Of a DNA stretch of 37,497 nt, positions 17,317 to 24,202 are shown one piece after another. This stretch comes from Clostridiales bacterium. Its GTDB lineage: Bacteria; Bacillota; Clostridia; Oscillospirales; CAG-272. Location of the stretch: the NCBI GenBank assembly GCA_003523225.1, contig DPGK01000029.1, forward strand, positions 91,480 through 128,976. The letters run 5' to 3'. A program made the translations under genes and the position numbers. Positions within the stretch are counted from its first letter, which is position 1; each line of letters begins with the position of its first letter. The notes beneath the pieces were generated by a model. The model saw only the letters and a list, made by a program, of their open reading frames with translations. It did not search any database and had not been told where the DNA came from.

Positions 17317-17357
17317 GCGTCGGCTTGCCGGCAATGAGGCTTTATTGCACTTTGTAG

Positions 17358-17398
17358 CAACAAATGGCTGCCGCGCAGTGCGCGGCAGCCATTTGTTG
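17358..17398. terminator. Bidirectional terminator-like hairpin
   Basis: A perfect 19-bp stem (17358-17376 with 17380-17398) with an AGT loop lies between two convergent genes. Neither side has a long T-run after the stem, although the stem ends are A/T-rich. It probably terminates both genes or protects their 3' ends. Confidence 0.75.
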
Positions 17399-17414
17399 AA
17401 CCGAATCGGATTTT

Positions 17415-17684
17415 TTAGCCGTTCTTGCGGTCGGAGGCGTACTTTTTCAGCGCCTGTGCCAGCTGGTCGGGGCAGGAGGTGGGTTTGCTTCCGCAACGGA
17501 TGCCGTCAAGGCGGGCAATAGCCTCGTCGATATCCATGCCGCGTATGAGCGCGCACACGCCCTGTGTGTTGCCGGAGCATCCGCCTACAAAAGCGGCGTC
17601 AGCAATTATTCCTTTTTCGGTGTCAATGTCAATTTCAATTGCCCGGGAGCAGGTTCCGTGGGTCTTGTAGCTTATGTGGTCCAT
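17415..17684 (-). CDS. TSCPD domain-containing protein (TIGR03905-like)
   Basis: An 89-residue protein with a single TSCPD domain. Recognisable features are YKTHGTCSRAIEIDID at the N-terminus, FVGGCSGNTQGVCALIRGM in the middle and CGSKPTSCPDQLAQAL near the end, with conserved cysteines. The TSCPD domain is also found at the end of vitamin B12-dependent ribonucleotide reductases, where it is thought to help metal or nucleic-acid contact; the function of the small stand-alone form is not known. AAAGGAGG lies before the start. It follows htpG by 32 bases on the same strand and is probably co-transcribed with it. Confidence 0.88.
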   Translation of the reverse strand: MDHISYKTHGTCSRAIEIDIDTEKGIIADAAFVGGCSGNTQGVCALIRGMDIDEAIARLDGIRCGSKPTSCPDQLAQALKKYASDRKNG

Positions 17685-17716
17685 GGGAGGTCCTCCTTTG
17701 GGTGGTTTTTTATTGT

Positions 17717-19660
17717 TTATATCATTCCGAGCAGACGGTAGCTGTCGGTAAGGAAGGCTTCAAGCTCTTTTGCTGTCAGCTTTTTCTGTGCTATCAGCGC
17801 AAGGCGGTAGATATATGCGGCGTAAGCGTCAGCTTTTTCCGTGTCTGTGTCGGATGCCGCCATCAGCTCTTTAAGTCTTGCGTATGCGTGTGAGGCGAGA
17901 TTGAGAGAGAGGGTGTATTCAACCGGGAAGTCAGGCATCTCCTCACCGGGAGCGGAATAGAGCTTCATCATATCCGCAAACCTGCGGGATTCCTCACTGA
18001 CGGTGAGCAGCGCGGGAACCTCGGCGTTTTTAAGCTGAGCGGTTTTTACTGTCAGCTTTTCGTCCCCCGAAACCTTGCGGAACAGCACGGTCAGCGGGTC
18101 ATCGTCGGGCAGCTTGTCCGATTCCTTGTCGCCCTCCTCGGTCTTTTCTGCTTTCAGCGCGTCGTCGATACCTGCGTCCACGCGCACAAATTTCACGTCG
18201 CCGCGGTACTGCTCGACCGACGCCATGAACTGCGTGTCAATGGCGAGGTCGTATACTGCCACGTCGATGCCTTCGGCACGGAACATTGAAATGTACTGCG
18301 CCTGAAGCGCGGTGTCGGAGGTGTAATATATCTTACCCTCGTGCTTTTCCTTGGCTTTTTCAAGATACTCGGCAAATGTCACCGGAGAGCCTTCGCTCAG
18401 TCGGATAAGCAGCGTATCCTTTACGCGGTCAAAGAACTTGCGGTCGCGCAGGCAGGCATACTCAATGAATATGCGGATGTCGGGATATACCTTTTCGTAC
18501 TTTTCGCGCTCGGTGTTGGCAAGTGAGCAGAGCTTGTCTGCGACCTTTTTGACGATGTGCGCCGACACCTTTTTAACGTATGCGTTGTCCTGAAGGTAAC
18601 TGCGCGAGACATTGAGCGGCAGCTCGGGGCAGTCGATCGCGCCGCGGAGCATAAGCAGGTATTCAGGTATGACCTCTTTTATGTTGTCGGCGACAAAGAC
18701 CTGATTGTAGTAGAGCTTGACCTGACCTTCAAGGCTCTGATATTCGCTGTTTATCTTGGGGAAGAACAGGATACCCTTGAAGTTCAGCGGATAGTCGGCG
18801 TTGATGTGTACCCAGAACAGCGGGTCGTTGGCGTCAAGAAACAGCTTGTGATAAAATTCGATGTACTGTTCGGGGGTGATATCGGACGGCTTTTTTGCCC
18901 AGAGAGGAGTGGTGTCGTTTATGGGCTTCGGTGCGTCCTCATGCTCACACTCGCAGGTCTCACCCTCGGCGTGCTCATGCTCGTCCTTGTGTTCCTCGCC
19001 GTCGTCAAAGTAAATTGCCACGGGCATAAAGGAGCAGTAGCGGTTAAGCACTGTGCGCAGCTTCGAGGCGTCAAGGTATTCCTTTTCATCCTCCGAAATG
19101 TGCATTATAACCTCGGTGCCGCGCGCTTCGCGGTCGCCGTCGGAGATCTCATATTCTCCGGCTTCGGTGCAGACCCAGTGGACTGCAGGTGCGCCGGTAT
19201 ATGAGCGTGTATTTATCTCGACCGTGTCGCTTACCATGAAGGAGGAGTAAAAGCCGAGTCCGAAGTGACCTATAATGCCGTTTGAGTTGTCGCCGTTTTC
19301 GTACTTGGCAACAAAATCAAGCGCGCCGGAAAGCGCTATCGAGCAGATATACTTTTCAACCTCCTCGCGCGTCATACCGATACCGTTGTCCTCAACCGAG
19401 ATCGTTCCGGCGCTCTTGTCAAGACGCACGGTGATACGCCAGTCGGTCTCTCCTGTGTCGGCATGTCCCAGCGATTCAAGACGGCGCAGCTTTGTTACCG
19501 CGTCAGACGCGTTGGACACTATTTCGCGCATGAAGATATCCTTGTCGGAGTATAGCCATTTTTTGATTATCGGGAATATATGCTGTGTCTCGACCGATAT
19601 TCCGCCGCGCCGTGAGCCGTTATCGGAGCTGTCGACGTTGTTTCCTTTTTCATCAGACAT
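17717..19660 (-). CDS. htpG: Molecular chaperone HtpG (bacterial Hsp90)
   Basis: ATP-dependent cytoplasmic chaperone. The N-terminal ATPase domain (residues about 20-215) has EIVSNASDAVTKLR, VEDNGIGM and GHFGLGFYS, the Bergerat-fold motifs. The middle domain starts near TTPLWAKKPSDITPEQY (250) and the C-terminal dimerisation domain fills the rest of 647 residues. Between the first two domains is an acidic linker with four His and two Cys (about 222-242). The start ATG at 19660 has AAAGGA 12 bases upstream, a somewhat long spacing. No CIRCE repeat for HrcA is visible upstream. A second small gene with a TSCPD domain follows on the same strand. Confidence 0.97.
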   Translation of the reverse strand: MSDEKGNNVDSSDNGSRRGGISVETQHIFPIIKKWLYSDKDIFMREIVSNASDAVTKLRRLESLGHADTGETDWRITVRLDKSAGTISVEDNGIGMTREEVEKYICSIALSGALDFVAKYENGDNSNGIIGHFGLGFYSSFMVSDTVEINTRSYTGAPAVHWVCTEAGEYEISDGDREARGTEVIMHISEDEKEYLDASKLRTVLNRYCSFMPVAIYFDDGEEHKDEHEHAEGETCECEHEDAPKPINDTTPLWAKKPSDITPEQYIEFYHKLFLDANDPLFWVHINADYPLNFKGILFFPKINSEYQSLEGQVKLYYNQVFVADNIKEVIPEYLLMLRGAIDCPELPLNVSRSYLQDNAYVKKVSAHIVKKVADKLCSLANTEREKYEKVYPDIRIFIEYACLRDRKFFDRVKDTLLIRLSEGSPVTFAEYLEKAKEKHEGKIYYTSDTALQAQYISMFRAEGIDVAVYDLAIDTQFMASVEQYRGDVKFVRVDAGIDDALKAEKTEEGDKESDKLPDDDPLTVLFRKVSGDEKLTVKTAQLKNAEVPALLTVSEESRRFADMMKLYSAPGEEMPDFPVEYTLSLNLASHAYARLKELMAASDTDTEKADAYAAYIYRLALIAQKKLTAKELEAFLTDSYRLLGMI

Positions 19661-19705
19661 AAAAAATCACGTTCCTTTCTTTAAGGTCATATTATTACAA
19701 CAAAT

Positions 19706-19711
19706 ATTATA
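19706..19711 (-). promoter_or_regulatory. Probable -10 element of htpG
   Basis: TATAAT on the minus strand, about 45 bases before the htpG start. The matching -35 position holds TGTTAA, a weak match, so an activator or another sigma factor may be needed. The surrounding 19661-19843 is AT-rich and also holds a 6-bp hairpin (19777-19782 with 19792-19797) of no clear role. Confidence 0.45.
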
Positions 19712-19843
19712 GCTCTGAAATATTAAAATTAACACATAAACTTGTTATCATTTTGTGTAAAAGGGGTGCGGAATAACGCCGTGTCGCAAAAACGGCGGTG
19801 CGCTTTTATCTTGTCGTTATATGTATGCTCTATAAAAAGACAA

Positions 19844-19872
19844 TTGTCATAAAACGGAGTATAATTTATAAT
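19844..19872 (+). promoter_or_regulatory. Promoter for the HTH gene and comEC
   Basis: TTGTCA (19844-19849) and TATAAT (19867-19872) are 17 bases apart, 29 bases before the HTH start. A second TATAAT at 19860-19865 lies within the spacer. Confidence 0.75.
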
Positions 19873-19901
19873 TAAGGCAACGATAAAAGGTGAATTTCAA
19901 A

Positions 19902-20132
19902 ATGATATCTTACGATCCGCTTTACCGCACCATGAAAGCCAGAAACATAACGACCTACAAGCTGGTCACACAGTACAATGTCAGCCGCAGTCTGCTTGAC
20001 AGGCTTAAACACAACCGACCGATAAGCACGGTCACGCTGAACGATCTGTGCCGAATACTTGACTGCCGCGTGGAGGATATTCTGGTTTACAGCGATGATG
20101 ATGCCGAGCCGGTTCAGCGCGCGGAAATGTAA
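19902..20132 (+). CDS. Small XRE/Cro-type HTH regulator
   Basis: A 76-residue single-domain DNA-binding protein of the Cro/C1 type. The layout is YDPLYRTMKARNITTYKL (helix 1), VTQYNVSRSLLDRLKHN (helix-turn-helix with recognition helix) and TVTLNDLCRILDCRVEDIL, the usual final helices with the CRVEDIL ending common to this group. A short acidic tail follows. I chose ATG 19902, eight bases after AAAAGGTGA; the frame extends to a GTG at 19890 inside that binding site. It lies 30 bases before comEC on the same strand with no terminator between, so it may be co-transcribed with and perhaps control comEC. That role is inference. Confidence 0.85.
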   Translation: MISYDPLYRTMKARNITTYKLVTQYNVSRSLLDRLKHNRPISTVTLNDLCRILDCRVEDILVYSDDDAEPVQRAEM

Positions 20133-20162
20133 CTGATTTAAGTATCAAAAACGGAGGAAAGG

Positions 20163-22469
20163 ATGGAGCTGTTCAAAGGTCGTCCGATGGCGTTTATCGG
20201 AACAGCCGCGCTTGTCTGCGCCCTGCTTGGCTGGTATCTTTCCGGTTGGGCAAAGCTGCTCGTTGCCGCGGCGGTCTGCCTTCTCTTTCTGCTTCTTATA
20301 TGTCTTGCCTCCTGCGGACGCATCTGCCGCAGAAATTTTGTCACGGGAATAATTGTCTGCCTTGTCTCGGTATGCGTGCTTTTGCGCGCGTATTTTTATT
20401 TTGATTGCAGGTATCTCGGAATGACGCGCCTTTGCGGAGACGAGCATGAGTTTACCGCCCGCATGATCAAGCGAAGTGCGTCGGGCGCTTATTCGGAAAG
20501 ATTCGAGGCTGAAATTGAAAGCATTGACGGCGAGAGCACGGATTGCCGCGCATGGATAAGCTGTGAATATGCCGCCTCATACCAGCCGGGGACTCTGATC
20601 GGCTTTCGCGCCGTACCTGAGCCGTTCGAAAAGACCGCACTTTATGACGGCGAAAGGGCGGCGCTTTCGCAGGGGTATATGCTCGGCATTACGCTTGAGA
20701 GCGAGGAAAACTGTGCGGTCCTGTCGGATGAGGCACTGCCGGGGCTGCGGGGAGCTATGCTGCGTCTGAACGCAAAGCTGTCGTTTGCGCTTTCCGAGGG
20801 CGTAGGAGGCGACGCGGGAGCGCTTGCGGCGGCAATGCTGCTTGGTGACCGTGGCGGTATCGACGATTCGGTCGAGCGCGATTTTTCGCGCGCGGGAGTC
20901 TCGCATCTGCTTGCGCTGAGCGGGTTGCATCTGTCCGTTATTGCGGGAGCAGTCGGATGGCTTCTGTCGCGTCTGCGCATGCCAAAGCCCCTAAAGACCC
21001 TGCTTCTTGCCGGGTTCGTGCTGTTTTATCTTGCCCTGACCGGATTTTTGCTTTCAACCGTCAGAGCCGCAGTGATGCTTCTAATGGTCTGGGGAGCGTA
21101 TTATTCCGGCGCTGACAGCGACGGAGTCAGCTCGGTATTTCTTGCGGCGGTGCTGATCCTTATTGTTTCTCCCGCAGCTATTGTCGACGCGGGATTTATG
21201 CTTTCCTTTTCCGCCGCGTTTGGAATAGCAGTATTTCTTCCGGTGTATACCAAGTGGTCGTCAAAAAAGCTCACGGCGCTCAGGCAGAGCGCGGGCAAGG
21301 TACGCATCTGCGCGGCAAGATTTTTCATCGGCGCGGGCGCGCTGCTTCTGACCGGGCTTTCGGCAAACTGCTTTACGCTTATTATAATATGGTCGCTATT
21401 CGGCGCTGCTCCGCTTGCCGCGCCGCTCACTAATCTTCTGCTTACCCCGCTTGCCGGACCTTTTCTTGCGCTGTCGATGGTATATCTGCCCCTTGACGGT
21501 GTGCCCGTGTTCGGAAAGGCGGTGGCTGCCGCTGTGCGCCTCATTGCGGATATAATGCTGCGCTCCTGTGCGTGGATATCGGATATACGGGGAGCGGTCA
21601 TTTCACTCGAGTATGATTTTACGCCGTATATTCTTATTTTTGCCGCTCTTTTCATGCTTGTAATGCTGGCGGTGCGGCTGAGACGCAAGCTGCTTGTTTT
21701 TCTTCCGCCCCTTGCCGCCGCGTCGGCATTTGCCCTTTGCCTGTTTCTTGGAGGAGCGAATACAAATCCGGTGAGCGTGGAATGCCTCAGCAACGGAAGC
21801 TCCGAGGCGCTGATACTTACCTCGGCAGGCGGAGCTGTCATCGTGGACATCGGAGACGGCTCGTACGGCTCTTGGCGCTCGGCAGTCGGCGCGGCGGAGG
21901 CAAACGGAGCCACCGAGATAGAAGCGCTTGTGCTTACGCATTATCATCAGCGCCACACCGCAAGCGCCGAAAGACTTATGAAGCGCGAAAAAGTGCGGCG
22001 CGTGTGGATGCCGTATCCGCAAAACTCAAGGGACGCGGGAATTATGGCGCGGATATCTGAAGCCGCAAGCCGCGAGGGTGTCGAATGCGCTGTCTATTAT
22101 CCGGGTGAGGCAATGATATGCTTCGGCGACGCGGCGATAGTTTCCTCCGGACCTGTCTCGATAGAGCGTTCCACACATCCGGTAATAAGGCTTACGGTCT
22201 ATGTCGGAGAGCAGGGAAGTGTCGAGTACATAGGAAGCTCGGCGTGGGAAGCGCCGACCTGCGCCGGCGGCGTCGGAAGCGGAACTGTCATCTTCGGCTC
22301 ACACGGTCCGGTGATAAAAAGCGCCTCCCCGGTCGTGCTTGGCGACGGGGTTGACGAGGCGGTCTTCTGTTCCGGGGCTGCGGCGTACGCCGTTATTGAG
22401 GGCGGGGCGGCGGACGTCGGAAAAATCAGGCTGATGGTCTGCCCACAGCTCTGGAGAGGTCAGGGCTGA
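20163..22469 (+). CDS. comEC: ComEC/Rec2 family DNA-uptake channel protein
   Basis: Membrane protein that carries single-stranded DNA into the cell in natural transformation. At 768 residues it has the full layout: two N-terminal helices and a soluble OB-like domain (DUF4131 type, about 60-170), the competence membrane domain with AGVSHLLALSGLHLSVIAG and FLLSTVRAAVMLLMVWG (about 235-530), and a C-terminal metallo-beta-lactamase-like domain starting VECLSNGSSEALIL. In that domain the metal motif reads HYHQRH (residues 593-598), with Arg where the catalytic Asp normally stands, so nuclease activity is doubtful. GGAGGAAAGG lies right before the start. No other competence genes are seen in the window. 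Confidence 0.93.
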   Translation: MELFKGRPMAFIGTAALVCALLGWYLSGWAKLLVAAAVCLLFLLLICLASCGRICRRNFVTGIIVCLVSVCVLLRAYFYFDCRYLGMTRLCGDEHEFTARMIKRSASGAYSERFEAEIESIDGESTDCRAWISCEYAASYQPGTLIGFRAVPEPFEKTALYDGERAALSQGYMLGITLESEENCAVLSDEALPGLRGAMLRLNAKLSFALSEGVGGDAGALAAAMLLGDRGGIDDSVERDFSRAGVSHLLALSGLHLSVIAGAVGWLLSRLRMPKPLKTLLLAGFVLFYLALTGFLLSTVRAAVMLLMVWGAYYSGADSDGVSSVFLAAVLILIVSPAAIVDAGFMLSFSAAFGIAVFLPVYTKWSSKKLTALRQSAGKVRICAARFFIGAGALLLTGLSANCFTLIIIWSLFGAAPLAAPLTNLLLTPLAGPFLALSMVYLPLDGVPVFGKAVAAAVRLIADIMLRSCAWISDIRGAVISLEYDFTPYILIFAALFMLVMLAVRLRRKLLVFLPPLAAASAFALCLFLGGANTNPVSVECLSNGSSEALILTSAGGAVIVDIGDGSYGSWRSAVGAAEANGATEIEALVLTHYHQRHTASAERLMKREKVRRVWMPYPQNSRDAGIMARISEAASREGVECAVYYPGEAMICFGDAAIVSSGPVSIERSTHPVIRLTVYVGEQGSVEYIGSSAWEAPTCAGGVGSGTVIFGSHGPVIKSASPVVLGDGVDEAVFCSGAAAYAVIEGGAADVGKIRLMVCPQLWRGQG

Positions 22470-22557
22470 GTGACGAAGTCTAAATATGAACTTTAGACAA
22501 AGCTGCGGACTTTGCCCGCGCAAAAAGCACAAATGTGACAAAAATCGGCGAAATGTG

Positions 22558-22586
22558 TTGACAATGTGAAGGTTGTTTGATATAAT
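22558..22586 (+). promoter_or_regulatory. Consensus promoter of the riboswitch-transporter operon
   Basis: TTGACA (22558-22563) and TATAAT (22581-22586) with a 17-base spacer and an upstream TG form an ideal sigma-A promoter. Transcription would start near 22593, some 20 bases before the aptamer. Positions 22470-22557, after comEC, hold no gene. Confidence 0.93.
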
Positions 22587-22613
22587 ATTCATGTAACCGA
22601 TCAAACTGTTTTG

Positions 22614-22680
22614 CTTATATATCCTCTGAAATAAGGTCAGAAAGTCTCTACCGGATCACCGTAAATAATCCGACTATAAG
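22614..22680 (+). ncRNA. Purine riboswitch aptamer, guanine type
   Basis: The three-way junction can be drawn exactly. P1 is CTTATA (22614-22619) with TATAAG (22675-22680). P2 is TCTGA (22625-22629) with TCAGA (22637-22641) around the seven-base loop AATAAGG. P3 is CGGAT (22652-22656) with ATCCG (22668-22672) around the loop CACCGTAAATA. The conserved junction GTCTCTACC is present, with U at the position equivalent to 51. The specificity base (equivalent to 74) is C at 22674, which pairs with guanine or hypoxanthine; adenine types have U. It lies 194 bases before a nucleoside-type ABC transporter, which fits the known targets of this class. Confidence 0.95.
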
Positions 22681-22766
22681 AAAAACAAAAATACCGCCGC
22701 GCGCAATCAGCCGACGGGGAAACTGTTTTCTGCTATCTGATCAATTATTTCAAATACCGGATATAC

Positions 22767-22789
22767 GAGCGGCAGCGCCGCTCTTTTTT
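22767..22789 (+). terminator. Riboswitch expression-platform terminator
   Basis: GAGCGGC (22767-22773) and GCCGCTC (22777-22783) with an AGC loop are followed by six T. It lies 86 bases after the aptamer and before the transporter genes, so ligand binding presumably favours termination. A possible competing pairing joins ATCCG of P3 (22668-22672) with CGGAT at 22758-22762; this is inference. Confidence 0.9.
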
Positions 22790-22873
22790 GTTTGCAAAAC
22801 GAAAAAATATCTGATTTCAATGCGCATAGCGCGTTGTAAATAAATAATTATTAATTTTATCGGAGGAATCAAA

Positions 22874-24082
22874 ATGATTCGCAAGTCTTTATCGGTTCTC
22901 CTCGCGCTTGTTATGCTGCTTGGCACCTGCGTTGCTCTCGCATCCTGCCAGGACAAAGCAGACGCTAACTTCAAAGCCGGATTTATCTTCCTGCATGACG
23001 AAAACTCCACCTACGACCTTAACTTCATCAAAGCGGCTGACGAAGTCCGCGAGGCTCTCGGCTTCTCCGAGGACCAGTTCATCTACAAGACCAATGTTCC
23101 CGAAGGCGCCGAATGCTATGAGGCTGCCAAGGACCTTGTGGAGCAGGGCTGCACAGTTATCTTTGCAGACAGCTTCGGACACGAGGACTACATGATCGAA
23201 GCCGCCAAGAAGTATCCTCAGGTTCAGTTCTGCCACGCCACAGGCACCCGCGCACACACCGAGGGACTTGACAACTACCATAACGCCTTTGCTTCCATCT
23301 ATGAGGGTCGTTACCTTGCCGGTATCGCCGCAGGAATGAAGCTCAACGAGCTGATTGCAGCCGGTAAATTCACTGCCGAAGAAGCGAAGATCGGATACGT
23401 CGGCGCTTTCACATACGCTGAGGTTATTTCCGGTTACACCTCCTTCTTCCTTGGCGCCCGCTCCGTCTGCAAGTCCGTGACAATGGAAGTCACCTTCACC
23501 GGCTCATGGTACAATGAGTCCGCTGAAAAGGAAGCCGCCAACAGACTTATCGCCAACGGCTGCAAGCTCATCAGCCAGCACGCTGACTCTATGGGTGCTC
23601 CTACCGCCTGCGAATCCGCCGGCATCCCCAACGTTTCCTACAACGGCAGCACCAAGGTTGCCTGCCCCAATACCTTCATTGTTTCCTCCAGAATCAACTG
23701 GGCTCCTTACTTCAAGTACGCCATTGAGGCTGTACGCGACGGCAAGAAGATAGACACCGACTGGACTGGTACGATCGCCACCGAGTCTGTTCTGCTGACC
23801 GAGGTCAACGAGCAGGCTGCCGCAGCGGGAACTCAGGCTGCTATCGACGCTGCCAAGGCAAAGCTGGTTGACGGTTCTCTCAAGGTATTCGATACCGCTA
23901 CATTTACCGTAGGAGGCAAGGCCCTCACCTCCTACATGGCTGACGTCAACACTGACGCCGCTTATGAGCCTGATACCGAGGTCATTACCGACGGTGCGTT
24001 TGCGGAGTCCAAGTTCCGTTCCGCTCCTTACTTCAATGTTGAGATCGACGGCATCACGCTGCTCGACAGAAACTACGGCTAA
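22874..24082 (+). CDS. BMP-family ABC transporter substrate-binding lipoprotein (nucleoside type)
   Basis: A 402-residue surface lipoprotein that captures substrate for the ABC transporter downstream. The signal peptide ends in VALASC (Cys25; an earlier Cys19 is also present). The mature part begins AGFIFLHDENSTYDLNFIKAADEV, close to the family opening, and contains IFADSFGHEDYMIEAAKKYPQVQFCH, ASIYEGRYLAGIAAGMK and IGYVGAFTYAEVISGYTSFFLGAR, the hinge and ligand-cleft segments of BmpA/PnrA proteins, which bind purine nucleosides. The upstream guanine riboswitch supports this substrate. CGGAGGAAT precedes the start. Codon use is strongly biased, like rpsB and tsf, and unlike the other transporter genes, so high expression is likely. 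Confidence 0.93.
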   Translation: MIRKSLSVLLALVMLLGTCVALASCQDKADANFKAGFIFLHDENSTYDLNFIKAADEVREALGFSEDQFIYKTNVPEGAECYEAAKDLVEQGCTVIFADSFGHEDYMIEAAKKYPQVQFCHATGTRAHTEGLDNYHNAFASIYEGRYLAGIAAGMKLNELIAAGKFTAEEAKIGYVGAFTYAEVISGYTSFFLGARSVCKSVTMEVTFTGSWYNESAEKEAANRLIANGCKLISQHADSMGAPTACESAGIPNVSYNGSTKVACPNTFIVSSRINWAPYFKYAIEAVRDGKKIDTDWTGTIATESVLLTEVNEQAAAAGTQAAIDAAKAKLVDGSLKVFDTATFTVGGKALTSYMADVNTDAAYEPDTEVITDGAFAESKFRSAPYFNVEIDGITLLDRNYG

Positions 24083-24111
24083 TACAAGTATTTAATTCCG
24101 GATCGGGGGAC

Positions 24112-24140
24112 GGGCTGCCGCGCCAAAAGCGCGACAGCCC
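24112..24140 (+). terminator. Hairpin between binding protein and ATPase genes (probable partial terminator)
   Basis: A 12-bp stem with one C-A mismatch (24112-24123 with 24129-24140, loop CAAAA) is followed only by weak T-rich sequence (TTCGTTTTAT). In binding-protein transporters such intergenic hairpins often lower read-through or protect the upstream message, giving more binding protein than ATPase and permeases. Confidence 0.65.
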
Positions 24141-24202
24141 CCCATTGGTTCGTTTTATGCGGCGCGAAATCGCCGCAAAACGCTTTTTATCGGAGGATTC
24201 CC

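Noticed and set aside
18557..19204. Open frame of 215 codons on the plus strand inside htpG
   Set aside because: Its hydrophobic Leu/Val repeats come from the reverse of the acidic linker and helices of htpG. No start signals are present.
19661..19760. Search for a CIRCE (HrcA) element before htpG
   Set aside because: No TTAGCACTC/GAGTGCTAA pair is present; only a -10 hexamer was found.
21939..21956. Sequencing error as the reason for the odd ComEC motif
   Set aside because: The reading frame is open throughout and surrounding residues fit the family, so a simple error is unlikely, though one substitution cannot be excluded.
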